DNA of 64,000 nucleotides from Madurella fahalii (taxonomy: Eukaryota > Ascomycota > Sordariomycetes > Sordariales), in contig CM056876.1 of the NCBI GenBank assembly GCA_029876055.1, forward strand, positions 1,116,001 to 1,180,000, in the 5' to 3' direction. Below are positions 1 through 10,271 of this stretch, one piece after another. Positions within the stretch are counted from its first letter, which is position 1, and every line of letters begins with the position of its first letter. The notes below the pieces were generated by a model. It searched no databases. It was not told where the DNA came from and saw only the letters and a program-made list of their open reading frames with translations. The position numbers were made by a program, and so were the translations under genes.

Positions 1-485
1 ACTCCTGCATAGTTTCTAGGCCATTCTGGGCAGTTACATATAATTAAACACTTTCAAGCATGTTTCATCGGCAATATTGTGTTGAGAGCTTAGTAGTCAT
101 GATACCTCCATTCGCATCTAATTACTTCTCCTAGTGTACCAGGTTTCTCTCACTTTCTGCACCCGGCGTATTTTGTTCCTCCGGACATTCGACGCATCGA
201 AGTAAATATCGATTCTTCTAGGATATTATCGCTATCATACTGTCAAGTACAAGTCCCAACGAGGAAAAGGCCAGCTTGCCAATATTTCCGAAATCATCGC
301 TCCGCGGGACCTCCCCATCCCCAGCCGGAAGAGCTCCGTTCCGGAATCATCCTGGCCATATTACTTTACTTTAATGTCTAAGGTTATGGATCCAGTTCCA
401 AGAGGCTGTTGCTACGAGATACTGATTTACCGAGTTGTCATTCTTCTTCCATTCTCCCCCCACCCCGCCTCCCCAAATTTCCCAG
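1..485. other. no recognisable gene
   Basis: I see no convincing coding region, RNA gene or repeat here. The short open frames have no family resemblance and overlap each other on both strands. This is the region downstream of the first small Cys-rich gene, which is read on the minus strand. Confidence 0.5.
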
Positions 486-722
486 CTATCCATGAAGCCA
501 GTCATCGCATTCATCGCAGAAAAGCCCATGCTTCTGGGTACGAAACGTGGGGATCGAGACGATTTTACGGCCCTCGGTATCGTACGTATAACACAGTGGG
601 CACTCCCCGAATGCATATCGTCCTTCCCTGACACGGTGGCACTGTACCTCAACGGTAGGCCCTGTCTTGAAGGTCCCACGGCACTGTTCGCACCGGAACC
701 AGAACTCCTGATAGTTGCACAT
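486..722 (-). CDS. small cysteine-rich protein, copy A
   Basis: A 78-residue single-exon ORF that begins MCNYQEFWFRC and belongs to a family with two tandem relatives in this window. The shared pattern is M-C at the start, an early C-x2-C (FRCEQC), a single C followed by VR, then F-G-x-C-P-x-C (FGECPLC), a P-T pair, and a final C-x2-C (CDEC). These paired cysteines look like metal-binding knuckles of a zinc-ribbon-like fold, which is inference. There is no signal peptide or membrane segment. I do not recognise the family and assign no function. Conservation of the start Met-Cys and of all cysteine pairs across three otherwise diverged copies is the main reason to believe it is a gene. Confidence 0.6.
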   Translation of the reverse strand: MCNYQEFWFRCEQCRGTFKTGPTVEVQCHRVREGRYAFGECPLCYTYDTEGRKIVSIPTFRTQKHGLFCDECDDWLHG

Positions 723-1719
723 TATGGGAAGCGATGATTTGCCAGTAGGGAGATTAATTAGCCTCTCGTACTGCTAATAATCGCGTGGCGGCAGACAGAG
801 TTCAGCGGGAGAGTATAACCAAACTCGCGTCCTAAGTCTGTGCTAAGAAGTCAAGGAGAACTACAAAATTTCGTATAATTTTTGAGTCAGACCGTCGACG
901 CGCGCCTTGTAGGTGGGGTGCTCTATGAAGGGTGTGTTGATGGGGAGGGGGTTGATACCTACTCTTGTTGCCACTCGTTGGTTACTGAGAGTGCCGATGG
1001 TGCTGTCTGGATTATTTAGGCGTGTTGTTGTGTGGTGAGAATAGGTTGTGTATGGGTGGCGGTGACCCATTTATATCTCTCCTGCCTGACCCGCCGCTGG
1101 TGGTTTACTTGTTAACACGAGCTGCAGGTTGACTTAGAAAATCAAGTGACCCCCGGCGACTGAATGAACGTCACAATGCGAAGCCGGACTGTGCGGTACT
1201 CTTTGTTACCTTGGTGTATGAGGTTCGGAGCTAAGATAAGCGGATGAATGAAGCAAAGCAACCTCGCTTTCTTAAATCCTTTGTCTCCCCTTTTAGGTGT
1301 CACGGCTTTGAGATGCGCCAGAACGGCCGCAGCATTGTGACGTGGCCGAAGTATCGCGGAATACACGACACTTGCAATAGAGGCTATTATGAGAGGCAGA
1401 ATGGGACTACATGGCCAAGGCAAAGTAGATATGATATGCTGCGTCAACAGACAATTCATAGTTACCAATGTGATGGCAGGCGTGTTATCGATCAGTTAGC
1501 CGGACTCTTGGGGCATTGTTCGAAAAATGAGAGAACTGAAATTGTAATGATTCAGGAGCGCTGCTCCTATCTGGAAAATTAAAGGCAACGCCAGTCTAAG
1601 GTACCTAGTTACACAAGCGCAAGTGCCCGGTTCTGATAGCTTACCCCTTATGTAACGGTATTGAGCCACTAGGTATCGGTGTCCCCTCCCGCTATATTTT
1701 GGAATCGCTTAAATATCCC
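723..1719. other. promoter region of copy A and spacer
   Basis: Contains the upstream region of the first Cys-rich gene, with a TATA-like motif near 1070 on the minus strand. No gene is supported in the rest; open frames of about 110 codons on both strands near 1142-1582 have no recognisable features. Confidence 0.4.
1069..1075 (-). promoter_or_regulatory. TATA-like box of copy A
   Basis: Read on the minus strand this is TATAAAT, about 350 bp upstream of the start codon at 722. The two neighbouring family members have the same kind of motif upstream (2185 and 3362). Repetition in all three is the support; the distance is long, so an untranslated leader or a leader intron would be needed. Confidence 0.35.
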
Positions 1720-1953
1720 TCAGAATAACTCTGCTTCGCAGCGGTCGCAAGGCCCACCCCGAACCCGCTTATAGACTGTCGGGACCACGTATTCGTTCCT
1801 CCCATCGCTCCAGCCAACATCACAAGTCGGGCATTCCCCAAACCTGTACTTTCGTTGTCTGACAGCGCGGCACGGGCTTTCGTATGGAGTGCCGTAATAG
1901 ATGGTCCGCCGACAGTAAGTGCATGGGTACCACTCCTGAACGTACTTGCACAT
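1720..1953 (-). CDS. small cysteine-rich protein, copy B
   Basis: A 77-residue ORF starting MCKYVQEWYPC. It repeats the layout of its neighbours: early C-x2-C (CTYC), a lone C followed by AVRQ, then FGECPTC, then V-P-T, and a last C-x2-C (CDRC) followed by a short acidic end. Its start codon is 1,231 bp from that of copy A and 1,272 bp from that of copy C, which suggests tandem duplication of a unit of about 1.25 kb. The protein is basic in the middle and has no secretion signal. Function unknown; a small zinc-binding protein is the best guess. Confidence 0.62.
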   Translation of the reverse strand: MCKYVQEWYPCTYCRRTIYYGTPYESPCRAVRQRKYRFGECPTCDVGWSDGRNEYVVPTVYKRVRGGPCDRCEAELF

Positions 1954-2979
1954 TGTGAGGTTGCTTTGTGGTTGATTTGAGGATGGTGTAGCTGGCGGCT
2001 TCGTTTCTTTGTTAGTAGTGATTGATCTGCTCTAGGGATAGTCCGTTACACCTACATTTGGTAGTAGCTTGGAGTTGAGAACGATGCTCAATGATAGTTG
2101 TTATTAGTTCGTGCATATCCGTGTATGGGTGTCTGTGAGTGAAGGCGGTTTGCATGTTCGACTCAATGGCGGAACCTCATTTATACTCGGCTTACGAGGA
2201 CAAGTTTACTAATTTATCAAGAACAACCAGTCCTGACAAGGGATGGCACAGCAGACGGTTTCTAAACCCTATTATGGTTACAGCGTTTTTAGTCTTCCAT
2301 TAGGACCATGGTACCGGTGTTCCGCAGCCGTAGTAAAAAGAGTCGAGATTGGATCGAAACCATTGGAGCCGGTACAATACAGGGCTAGGAACGTAACGAG
2401 TATAATGCCTTCACGCTGGCGCAACCATCCGTTTGCCGCTGACGTGGGGGGTAAAGCAAGGATAGAACCCAACGGCATACGCTACGGCAGCAAATCGCTC
2501 CCTAGGCTGGTCCTGGAAAGAAGTTAATCAGCAACTGGAACTCCTTAATCCGTTTCCTTCATGCATATGCATTTTCTGGAACTCGTCGCCGATGCATCCA
2601 TCGAATGATAAACTAGAGGTTACCAGACACGGGTGAAACCGGCTGTGGGTTTGAAGATGGCAGGCAGGGGTTGTTATTTTCTCCCTTCAGTGGTATCAAA
2701 GGCCTACCTAGCTAAGGGTCGTCAAAACTAATGCATTGCTGAGAAGTTTGATACAAAATAGAATAAAATGGCTAGAATGCAGCAGCTCAATCGCTTTGCT
2801 CTGCTGTCGTTCATTACGCGAGCCCGAACTACTACCTGAAGAAAAAGAAATCAACGCTCGACGCCAAAATCATTTATCTTTGTCTCCCAACTCCCCATAG
2901 CCAACGCTTAAATCCTAACCAACCTCCCCCCTACCACACCTACCATCCGGCGCTTGTCCATCGCTCTCACTACTCTCCC
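1954..2979. other. promoter region of copy B and spacer
   Basis: Contains the upstream region of copy B, including a TATA-like motif at 2179-2185. A plus-strand open frame of 94 codons at 2243-2527 shows no family resemblance and I do not call it. Nothing else is recognised. Confidence 0.4.
2179..2185 (-). promoter_or_regulatory. TATA-like box of copy B
   Basis: TATAAAT on the minus strand, about 225 bp upstream of the start codon at 1953. It parallels the motif upstream of the other two family members. Confidence 0.4.
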
Positions 2980-3225
2980 TTAACTCGCCCAGTTTCGGCA
3001 CTGTTCGCAACGCCTTCCAGTAATCCGGTGATGTGTGGTCGGGATTTCATACCGGACCCTCCGGCTGCCACTAGCACTGGCATACTCGACCTCGCATTGA
3101 GGGCATGACCCGAATTGTCGTCCACCCCGTCTGACAACCTGGCACTTGACACCGTACTCATCTCCTACGTAGACGGTTCTGCCGCACTGCGTGCATATAT
3201 AGTATTCCTGGACGTAATGGCACAT
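2980..3225 (-). CDS. small cysteine-rich protein, copy C
   Basis: An 81-residue ORF that begins MCHYVQEYYIC and is the closest in sequence to copy B. Cysteine layout: CTQC near residue 11-14, a single C before QVVRR, then FGSCPQC, then I-P-T, and CEQC near the end. It carries a few extra residues (a Ser/Ala-rich stretch) between the CPxC motif and the I-P-T motif. No introns, signal peptide or membrane segment. Three tandem copies with conserved cysteines and variable intervening residues suggest a small expanding family under structural constraint. Function unknown. Confidence 0.62.
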   Translation of the reverse strand: MCHYVQEYYICTQCGRTVYVGDEYGVKCQVVRRGGRQFGSCPQCEVEYASASGSRRVRYEIPTTHHRITGRRCEQCRNWAS

Positions 3226-3904
3226 TGTGGGGGTGTTTTGAAATGTTTTGGTATGGGTTCGGGGATAGCGCCGTGTCTTTTAACTTGGACTCTTGGTTAG
3301 CGTGCCAGTGGCAGATTGGGAGCCTGGGAAATACTTGGAAGGAGCGTTATGTCACCTTTATAGAATTCTTCCTTGATCACCGGAATGGGGGGTGCGGGTC
3401 TATTGGTAGTTGTACCTCCTGTACAGACCGTTGTATGGCTGGAAGAGAAAGGACCCTGTATGGTGGTCATCACCAACTTTATACACAGAGAAGCAGGGCA
3501 AGTCCATACGCTGTTTAGGATATCTATTCGTTTGGGAAAATGGTAGGTTGACGTGTACAGCGTCAAAGAACTGTGTACAATGATGGGTATTACAATCACC
3601 CGGCGTCGCTGGGGGGACGGCAGATTGCGATCGAAACAAATCTATGGCTCAAGGAGGCTATTACTGACGGGGTTGCTACAAAACAATATAATAATGTACC
3701 GGCTAGCGGAGCTTCTACGTTTGCAGAGACTCAACCTAAAACACTTAGTGCCACTCCACCTGTGGTTTGGCTCCGAAGGAAACTGTCATTTGGGCGTGAT
3801 AGTTTATGTCAGGCCTCGCCTCACACTCTAAAGCAGCACAAGCCACGGATATTGCAACTTCTTTATTCAACAGCGCAGCGTCTCATTTTGTACCTGACTT
3901 CTGG
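3226..3904. other. promoter region of copy C and spacer
   Basis: Upstream region of copy C, with a TATA-like motif at 3357-3362. Several overlapping short open frames occur on both strands between 3300 and 3900, but none has motifs or splice partners I can support. Confidence 0.4.
3357..3362 (-). promoter_or_regulatory. TATA-like box of copy C
   Basis: TATAAA on the minus strand, about 130 bp upstream of the start codon at 3225, the most canonical spacing of the three family members. Confidence 0.45.
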
Positions 3905-4584
3905 TTAGGCGGAAACATAATAATGCATCTTCACGTGATAAAGCAAGGAGCCTGTCTGAAATCTAGGAAGCGGCAGGAGCCCGAGCCCGAGTGCCTGACA
4001 GGGCGCCATGATATAGACTTGCCATCGTGCCGCCAAGGTCTCCTTGGTGAGAAGCTGCAGGGATAGCGCGCTGGATTGGGAGTCGAGAAGCATGCTTCCC
4101 ATGATGGCGTCGGCTGACGTGAGGGTTCCACGAGTCATCTGTATTAGGAGGGCGACGGTCAGAGCGACGTGGGTTATAGCTATGCCGGCGCCGATTTCTT
4201 TTGCTCTAGTGGTGCTGCTGTGAAATGCTCCAAGGATGGCGATGAGTATGAGGACCATCTCCTGGGCCCAGACTGTGATACGGATGCCATCATCAGCGAT
4301 GTTAGCGTCTATCTCGACCCGGCATCCGGCAGCGAGTTCTTGAAGATCGAGAGCTGAATAGTCGGTCGAGAAGATAATCGGGACGAACATGAGAGCCAAA
4401 ATGCCGCAAATTGTAGCACCATAGCGGATAATGAGTACCCAGTGTCCATGCCCCTGAATCTTTCTCAGTGATTTCCAGTTGTCGTTTCCCCTGCTTCAAG
4501 CGTAGCAGCGAGGGCTAACTCCAGGGCAAAGTAAGGTTACTTGAAAGAAAAGAACGATCGTGATGAGTGCAGTCCTAGAGCCAT
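3905..4584 (-). CDS. multi-pass membrane protein, uncharacterised
   Basis: Two exons, 4584-4541 and 4490-3905, separated by a 50-bp GT...CAG intron (4540-4491) whose phases match and which supplies the only in-frame ATG; predicted 209 residues. Hydrophobic helices are visible near residues 35-55 (IIRYGATICGILALMFVPII), 85-110 (EMVLILIAILGAF), 120-140 (ITHVALTVALLIQM) and near the C-terminus. A conserved-looking segment around CRVEIDANIADDGIRI precedes the second helix, and KETLAARWQVY precedes the last. I recognise this arrangement from uncharacterised fungal membrane proteins, from memory only. The last 20 residues after the final helix look odd and may reflect a missed 3' intron. No function is assigned. 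Confidence 0.6.
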
Positions 4585-5376
4585 CTAAACGGATCATTTT
4601 TGACGTTATCTCCAACCGGGTTAGCTAATGCCTTGACCTTGGAGTTGACAAAGAAAGACCTACGTTTATTTGCATAGTATCCAAGGTAACCAGCCCCCCA
4701 GAACTCCGACCCCGTTCCTTTACTTAGGTAACTTATATTAGGCAGGTAAAGCCTGAAATTTTTAAATGCTGTTGTATATTGAGTTGAAAAAGTTACGTAC
4801 ATTGCCAATTGCTTGATAATCGCCAAATTAAACCTCCGAAAGCTGCGGCCGGGCCTTTTGAGTGACGGAATTTACTCAAGGTTTTAAATGGTGACCTGGA
4901 AGCCTGCGTATCCGAAAAACCGAGAGGGGCTGCCATGAGAATAGAAAAGTCTTAAGTTAAATATTTGCTTTGATTTTGATTTCACTCACGACTGTGACTC
5001 AGGTAGAAGAAATGGATTCGATTGACAACGGAATTTGGCCATTCAGTGCGGGCTTGATTAATTTGGGATTGCACCTTCGAACAACTCAGTGGTTCCTCCC
5101 TTGGCAGAAAGTCTTGGGAATATTGGGTTGAACCTCAATGTTATACGATCAAAATCATCAGCGAGCATTAGCATTGATTGGATACCCCATGGAATATACC
5201 TTCGTATAATTACATGTACCCAACCCCACCTCCCCAAGACAAGTCCGACCTCTGACATCACAGCCACCTCAACCACTCTACCAACATCCCCCCCCCCCCT
5301 CCCCGGGGGACGACAAAACATCATAACCACGAAACTTCACCTTTCGCCCCCCGTCCCCATCGCCAAAACCACCGCG
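4585..5376. other. intergenic, between divergent genes
   Basis: Lies between the minus-strand membrane protein and the plus-strand VOC gene, so it probably holds both promoters. A C-rich tract at about 5287-5304 sits roughly 75 bp before the VOC start. The open frame that extends the VOC ORF upstream from 5089 has low complexity (Thr/Pro/Ser) and is probably leader, not protein. Confidence 0.4.
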
Positions 5377-5733
5377 ATGCCTCTCACGATCGGCTCCATA
5401 GTCTGGGGCGTGCATGACGTCACCCGCGCCATCAATTTCTGGTGCGCCGCACTCAATTACAAACCTCTCCGCGAACCCGACGTCGACTGGGCCATCCTCG
5501 TCCCCGTCGAGGGTCCCGGCCCTCAGCTAGCGATTGATCTCATCACGTTCGGCACGCAGCCGCGGCAGAGACATCATTTGGATTTATATGCGGAGGATCA
5601 AGAGGCCGAGGTGGAGAGGCTGTTGGGAATTGGAGCGACGAGGGTTGAGAGGGAGTATCCGGAGGGAGCGGATTATGTGGTTTTGGTGGATCCGGATGGG
5701 AATCGGTTTTGCGTTGTTGATAAGGGGGGTTGA
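5377..5733 (+). CDS. glyoxalase/VOC-family protein
   Basis: A 118-residue single-exon protein of the vicinal oxygen chelate superfamily. It starts MPLTIGSIVWGVHDV, then shows the typical first beta strand and helix (RAINFWCAAL), a central H-H-L-D-L-Y strand, and the C-terminal hallmark DYVVLVDPDGNRFCVVD. The Asp-Pro-Asp-Gly-Asn-x-Phe-Cys-Val motif is characteristic of glyoxalase/bleomycin-resistance-like folds. I chose this ATG because the domain begins there; the open frame continues upstream only through low-complexity sequence. Members bind a metal ion and act as small isomerases, dioxygenases or drug-binding proteins; the substrate cannot be read from the sequence. It precedes an NmrA-like reductase and a Zn2Cys6 regulator on the same strand. 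Confidence 0.8.
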   Translation: MPLTIGSIVWGVHDVTRAINFWCAALNYKPLREPDVDWAILVPVEGPGPQLAIDLITFGTQPRQRHHLDLYAEDQEAEVERLLGIGATRVEREYPEGADYVVLVDPDGNRFCVVDKGG

Positions 5734-6267
5734 TGAGAGAAAATGGGAGGTGGAAGGGGTGACAAGATGTCGGTAGTCAAAGAAAACTTGAAGCTTTTAA
5801 GCCAACATGCCGGACAACAAGCTGGGCTCCTTTGGAAGGCTTTTATTCGCATTTGGAACTCATGTCCATAGCTGTTTGGTGAAGTCGAACATATTAACTG
5901 AGCCTCAAGTTCTGACTACTTCTAGTTTGGTGGTAAAAACCAAAAAAAGCCCATTCCATTTCTTGCCTTTGGCTTACACTTAACAAGTGCAGCGAGGCAA
6001 GGGGCAAAGCGACTAATGCGAATCGACGGACGGAATCGCGTGCCAAGCCGCTGTTGGCGGCGGAGTTCGGCGGAAGCACGAAGAGCCGACCCACACATCC
6101 GGCACATTCGGCCGAACGGCCGGGCCAAGCCAAGATGCTCAGTTTCCGGCGCCCAGGTATAAGAGAGCGCTGGCTTCCTCCTTGTGTAATCTATTCTTTT
6201 GGTGTAGGACAAGATTACCAGCAAGACACGGCCACAAGAGAAAGAGAAAGGAAGAAAAGAAAGAGAG
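5734..6267. other. intergenic, upstream of NmrA-like gene
   Basis: The end of the VOC gene and the promoter of the following reductase. A purine-rich leader (repeated GAGAAAGAG-type sequence at about 6236-6267) lies just before the start codon. No separate gene is supported. Confidence 0.4.
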
Positions 6268-7492
6268 ATGGTCAAGGTTGCTCTTGCTGGCGGCTCTGGC
6301 GGTGAGCGAGTACCCTCAGACGCCTTTTACGTTGCCTCCCGTCCACTGATTCATCCAAACAGATGTCGGAAGGGAGATCACCGACGCTCTTCTCGCAGCG
6401 GGAAAGCACGAGATCTTGCTTCTCTCCAGAAAGGTAGGGCCAATTACTAATTATTACACCCGGGTGAAATCCAGCATGGCTGACCTGGCTCAGGATGGAC
6501 CTGGCTATGAGACGCGGCCGGGAGTGAAATGGGTCAAGACCAACTACGATGACCCGGATCAGTTGGCTGAGGTCCTGCGAGGAATCCAGACTGTGCTGTC
6601 GTTCATCGACATGGCGTCGGACAAGGGAACTCTGGCGCAGAAGAACCTGATCGACGCCGCTGTCTGCGCGGGCGTGAAACGTTTTGCGCCAAGTGAGTGG
6701 GCTGCGTAGGTGACGACCTGGAACCCAGTTTCTGTTTCAATTCTTGCTGACTCGATGCTTGTCACTTGACGTTGCCAGGTCGAGCATTCACCCCAGCATG
6801 CCTTGGTACGCCGCCAAGGGCGAAATCCGTGAGTACCTTGCCGAACTGAACAGGGATAACAAGGTAGATTATCTCATCGAACAGCACGTGCCAGGTCTGG
6901 AGGTATAGGAAAAACTAATGTTCATGACTGCCAGATCCTCGAGTACACGCTCTTCCAGCCGGGCCTGTTTGTGAACTACCTCACCTACCCGGACAAGTCG
7001 TCCAACCACATCACGCCGATTGACACTCCGTTCGACTTCGCCAACCGCCGAGCGCTCATCGCGGAGGGCGGTGATGAAGCCCGGATCAGCCTCATCACGG
7101 CCGAGGACCTCGCCAACGTGGTGGCCCGCGCTGTCGAATACGAAGGCGAGTGGCCCGTTGTGGGCGGCATCCGAGGCACCGACCTCACACTTGGGCAACT
7201 CATCGCCTTGGGGGAGAAGGTACGCGGTGGGTGTGGTTTTCAGGTGGAGAGGCTGAACCCGGACGACCTCAAGGCGACCACGGTCAAATCCTCGTGGATG
7301 CCGGAGGTGAGGCATCATTCTGTGACTCCTGAAGATGCAAAGATGCTTAGGCCTATGTTTGTCGCTGGAATCCTGCTTGGCATCGCGGCTGGGGCCTTCA
7401 GCGTCTCCGATGAGTGGAACCGGCTGCTGCCGGATTATAAGTTTAACAAGGCTGAGGACTTCTTAGCCAACTTTTGGCGGGAGAAGCCGTAG
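6268..7492 (+). CDS. NmrA-like / isoflavone-reductase-type NAD(P)-binding protein
   Basis: Five exons are supported by matching phases: 6268-6301, 6363-6433, 6494-6705, 6779-6863 and 6935-7492, giving 319 residues. All four introns are GT...AG and 60-73 bp long. The N-terminus MVKVALAGGSGDVG is a Rossmann dinucleotide-binding loop (G-x-x-G-x-x-G type). Other family landmarks are KRFAPSEWA, MPWYAAKGEIREYL with the family Lys, and the segment LEYTLFQPGLFVNYLT. NmrA-like proteins are reductases or redox-sensing regulators of the atypical short-chain dehydrogenase group. The gene is followed 383 bp later by a Zn2Cys6 regulator on the same strand, so it may belong to a small metabolic cluster. The full-length ORF is intact. 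Confidence 0.85.
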
Positions 7493-7874
7493 GCGGCTTG
7501 GATAGATGTGGAGTTGTTGCTAGGGAATACTTAGTGTTGAGTAAAGCTTCATGTCATCCCGCTAATAGAAAACACAATTTCTTAGGAGCGCGTCGGTTCC
7601 GAGCCAACCTGAATCCTGAGCTCCTGTTCCGCCAAAAGTGTCCCAATTGGGCCCTGCTGACTAACGTAATCCACCCGCCATTTCGTCCGCCGAGATTCGG
7701 GGAAAACACGTTTCGTTCTTGTGCCTCTTGTAACTCCACCACCGTTGCTCCGCCAGACAGCCGGACGTGACCTATGACCTCTGTCGTTGTCAACCAAACC
7801 GTTGCCGGCTGTTTTCAAGCTCCCTGTCTGGCTACGTGCTAGATACCATTGGTCCTTGGCAATGGGATTATGAA

Positions 7875-10271
7875 ATGGCGGGTCCGGCGGAGGCGGAGCA
7901 CGCAGCTGAACGGCCGAGAAAGAAGGTCCGAAAAGGCACTCGGAGCTGCTGGGAGTGCAAGCGCCGCAAGGTCCGGTGCACATTTTCCGGGCCTGCCGAC
8001 ACCCGCTGCGCGGGATGCAAAAGCCGCGGAACCGCGTGCGTAAGCCAGGAATTCCCCGACGAACCCGCGTCAGCACAACCAGCGGGGCAGAAGCCAGGCC
8101 TCGAAAGCAGGCTGGGCCGAGTCGAGGTGCTGGTCGAACGGCTGGTCGAGCAGCAACTTACCAGGCCCAGAAATGGAAACGACGGCATCGACCTTGTCTC
8201 AAAGGTATCGCCAGACGAGCTCCCGCCACCGCCAATAGGTCCCGATAACCAAACCCCGCCGGCCCATCTTATTCCATCCACTCCCGTCGGCGCCGTCGCT
8301 CCTGGAGCACAGGGTACACGAGCATCTAATAGTGCCAAGTATGAGGATCTCTCTCGCAAGCTATACGCGGCTTGGCCCTGCCAACGCGATCTCGATCAAA
8401 TTCTGCGAGCGCCAGGCGGGACCTCGGTATTTCTCCTACAGAAAATAGGCTACACCAATGACCTAGACTCCACAACACCACGGGACCTCCTACGGCTGCC
8501 GCCGTCAGGATCTCATCCTGTCCTCATCGCACAGAAACTCCTCCTCCTGGGCAATTTTCTGCAGGGGATTCCCTCTGAGCATACCAGCGTCAGCTGCCGG
8601 CGGATCAAGTCTCAAGTGACCGAAGCGGCCGAGCTAGTGACGGGCAACGACGAACACGCCAATTCTATCGAGCACATCGAGTGTCTCATGATGCAGAGCA
8701 TGTACCAGGACAACGCCGGCAATCTCAGTCGCGCTTGGATCTCCATTCGCCGGGCAATGACCGTAGCGCAGATGATCGGCTTGCACCGAGGTGGTGGCAG
8801 TGCCATGAAGCCCAAGACGCTCGACCCGGAGGCCCGCCAGCGTATCGACCCGGAGCAATTGTGGTTCCGCCTGGTCAATGCCGACCGGTATTTGTCCCTG
8901 ATGCTGGGCTTGCCGCTGGGCTCACCTGACAACATCTTTGCCGCCCCGAGTGCCTTGGAAGGCCGCACACCCGTGGAGCGCATGCGGCGGCTGATCTGTC
9001 TCGCCTCAGGGCGCATACTGCAGCGCAACAGCGGCGACGTGTATGACCTCGCCGAGACACACGAAGTCGACAGGCTGCTGCAGAAAGCATCCGCCGCCGT
9101 GCCGGCGCAGTGGTGGCTGATGCCCGAGCTCGCCGCCGGAGACTCAGACAGCCTGCAAGGCCTGGCGCTACAAGACACCGTGCGCCTCATGGACCAGCTG
9201 CTGCATTTCCATCTCCTAGCGCGACTGCACCTGCCCTACCTCCTGCGCTCCCCGGTGGCGGACGGCCAGTTCGATCCCAGCCGCGCCCACGCCCACGCCC
9301 ACGCCCACGCCTACACGTACAGCAAGATCACGACCGTCAACTCCAGCCGCGAGGTGCTGGCCCGTTTCGTCGCGTTCCGCCACGCCCGGCCCACTGGCCT
9401 GTACTGCGCACACGGCATCGACTTCCTCGCCTTCATCGCGGCCGCGACGCTCTGTCTCGCGCACGTCGAGGCCTGGCGACAGCACCACAGCACCAGCACC
9501 GACGACGACTCTTTCAACGGAGACAGCACGCTGACTTTTCTCGCCCACCAACGGCCGCACGACCGCGCGCAAATCGCCCGCGCACACTGCATCATCGCCC
9601 GCAGCGCCGCCGAAGCCGCCGCAGCCAGCGAGGAGGAAGAGGAGGACGTCGGCATCAGCGGGTCCAAGACCAAGATGGCCGCCATCCTGCGCCGCCTGCT
9701 GCTCATCGAGGAGGACGCGGCCCAGGGAGGGAGGTACCGGGCTTGTTCGCGGCCGTTGGGGCCGTCGCCTGCGCAAGATACGATGACGACGGCAACAACA
9801 ACAACGACGGCGGCGGCGGCGGCGGCAGCTGGGTTTTGTATTGACGGTAACGGGAGCGACAGCGGCAGCGGCGGTAGGAATGGTGACGAGGCGGAGGAAA
9901 CGGTCGAAGGGATTGACGTCGGGCGGGTGGACGAGCGGGGCACGGGGGTGCGGATTTTCGTGCCGCATTTCGGAACTATTAGTATTGACGTGGAGAATAT
10001 GGCTTGTTCGTCTCAGGGGGGTCTAGATCTAAATCTACGAAATGGGGCGACTGGTGGGGGTGGGGTATTAGGAGAAGCTGCGGGCGACAGCGGTGGTGGT
10101 TACGGTAGTGATAGTGGTGGTGCTGTGGACGATGTGGACGGTGGCTTTTCCTGGGCGCTGCAGGGCGTGGATATGGCTTTTGAAAACCTTATCCGCGGTG
10201 TGGCCGAGCACGAGGATGCCACTGCTGCTGCTGGGGGGCAGATATGGTCGGTTGACGGATGGATGAGCTAG
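7875..10271 (+). CDS. Zn2Cys6 transcription factor
   Basis: A 798-residue intronless regulator counted from the ATG at 7875; the frame is open from 7767, but the added residues are not regulator-like. Residues 25-55 hold a Zn(II)2Cys6 binuclear cluster with spacing C-x2-C-x6-C-x9-C-x2-C-x6-C, preceded by a basic stretch (RKKVRKG). A middle region with IECLMMQSMY, LSRAWISIRRAMTVAQMIGLHR and LWFRLVNADRYLSLMLGLPLG matches the fungal transcription factor regulatory homology region. The C-terminal third has a His/Ala repeat, Thr/Ala homopolymers and Gly/Ser-rich tracts, typical of disordered activation regions. It probably binds CGG-type sites in the nucleus and may control the neighbouring reductase and P450. 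Confidence 0.9.
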   Translation: MAGPAEAEHAAERPRKKVRKGTRSCWECKRRKVRCTFSGPADTRCAGCKSRGTACVSQEFPDEPASAQPAGQKPGLESRLGRVEVLVERLVEQQLTRPRNGNDGIDLVSKVSPDELPPPPIGPDNQTPPAHLIPSTPVGAVAPGAQGTRASNSAKYEDLSRKLYAAWPCQRDLDQILRAPGGTSVFLLQKIGYTNDLDSTTPRDLLRLPPSGSHPVLIAQKLLLLGNFLQGIPSEHTSVSCRRIKSQVTEAAELVTGNDEHANSIEHIECLMMQSMYQDNAGNLSRAWISIRRAMTVAQMIGLHRGGGSAMKPKTLDPEARQRIDPEQLWFRLVNADRYLSLMLGLPLGSPDNIFAAPSALEGRTPVERMRRLICLASGRILQRNSGDVYDLAETHEVDRLLQKASAAVPAQWWLMPELAAGDSDSLQGLALQDTVRLMDQLLHFHLLARLHLPYLLRSPVADGQFDPSRAHAHAHAHAYTYSKITTVNSSREVLARFVAFRHARPTGLYCAHGIDFLAFIAAATLCLAHVEAWRQHHSTSTDDDSFNGDSTLTFLAHQRPHDRAQIARAHCIIARSAAEAAAASEEEEEDVGISGSKTKMAAILRRLLLIEEDAAQGGRYRACSRPLGPSPAQDTMTTATTTTTAAAAAAAGFCIDGNGSDSGSGGRNGDEAEETVEGIDVGRVDERGTGVRIFVPHFGTISIDVENMACSSQGGLDLNLRNGATGGGGVLGEAAGDSGGGYGSDSGGAVDDVDGGFSWALQGVDMAFENLIRGVAEHEDATAAAGGQIWSVDGWMS

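Noticed and set aside
1142..1582. Opposed open frames of about 110 codons between Cys-rich genes
   Set aside because: They overlap each other on both strands, lack recognisable features and do not recur in the other array units.
6434..6474. A 41-bp intron in the NmrA-like gene
   Set aside because: It shifts the frame into a stop. A 60-bp intron ending at 6493 keeps the frame and restores the family sequence.
7582..8359. Minus-strand open frames over the start of the Zn2Cys6 gene
   Set aside because: They oppose the zinc-cluster coding region and have no family resemblance.
9110..9968. Long Arg/Pro/His-rich open frames on both strands inside the Zn2Cys6 gene
   Set aside because: They overlap the regulator's conserved frame in GC-rich sequence and have low-complexity composition; they are shadows of the real gene.
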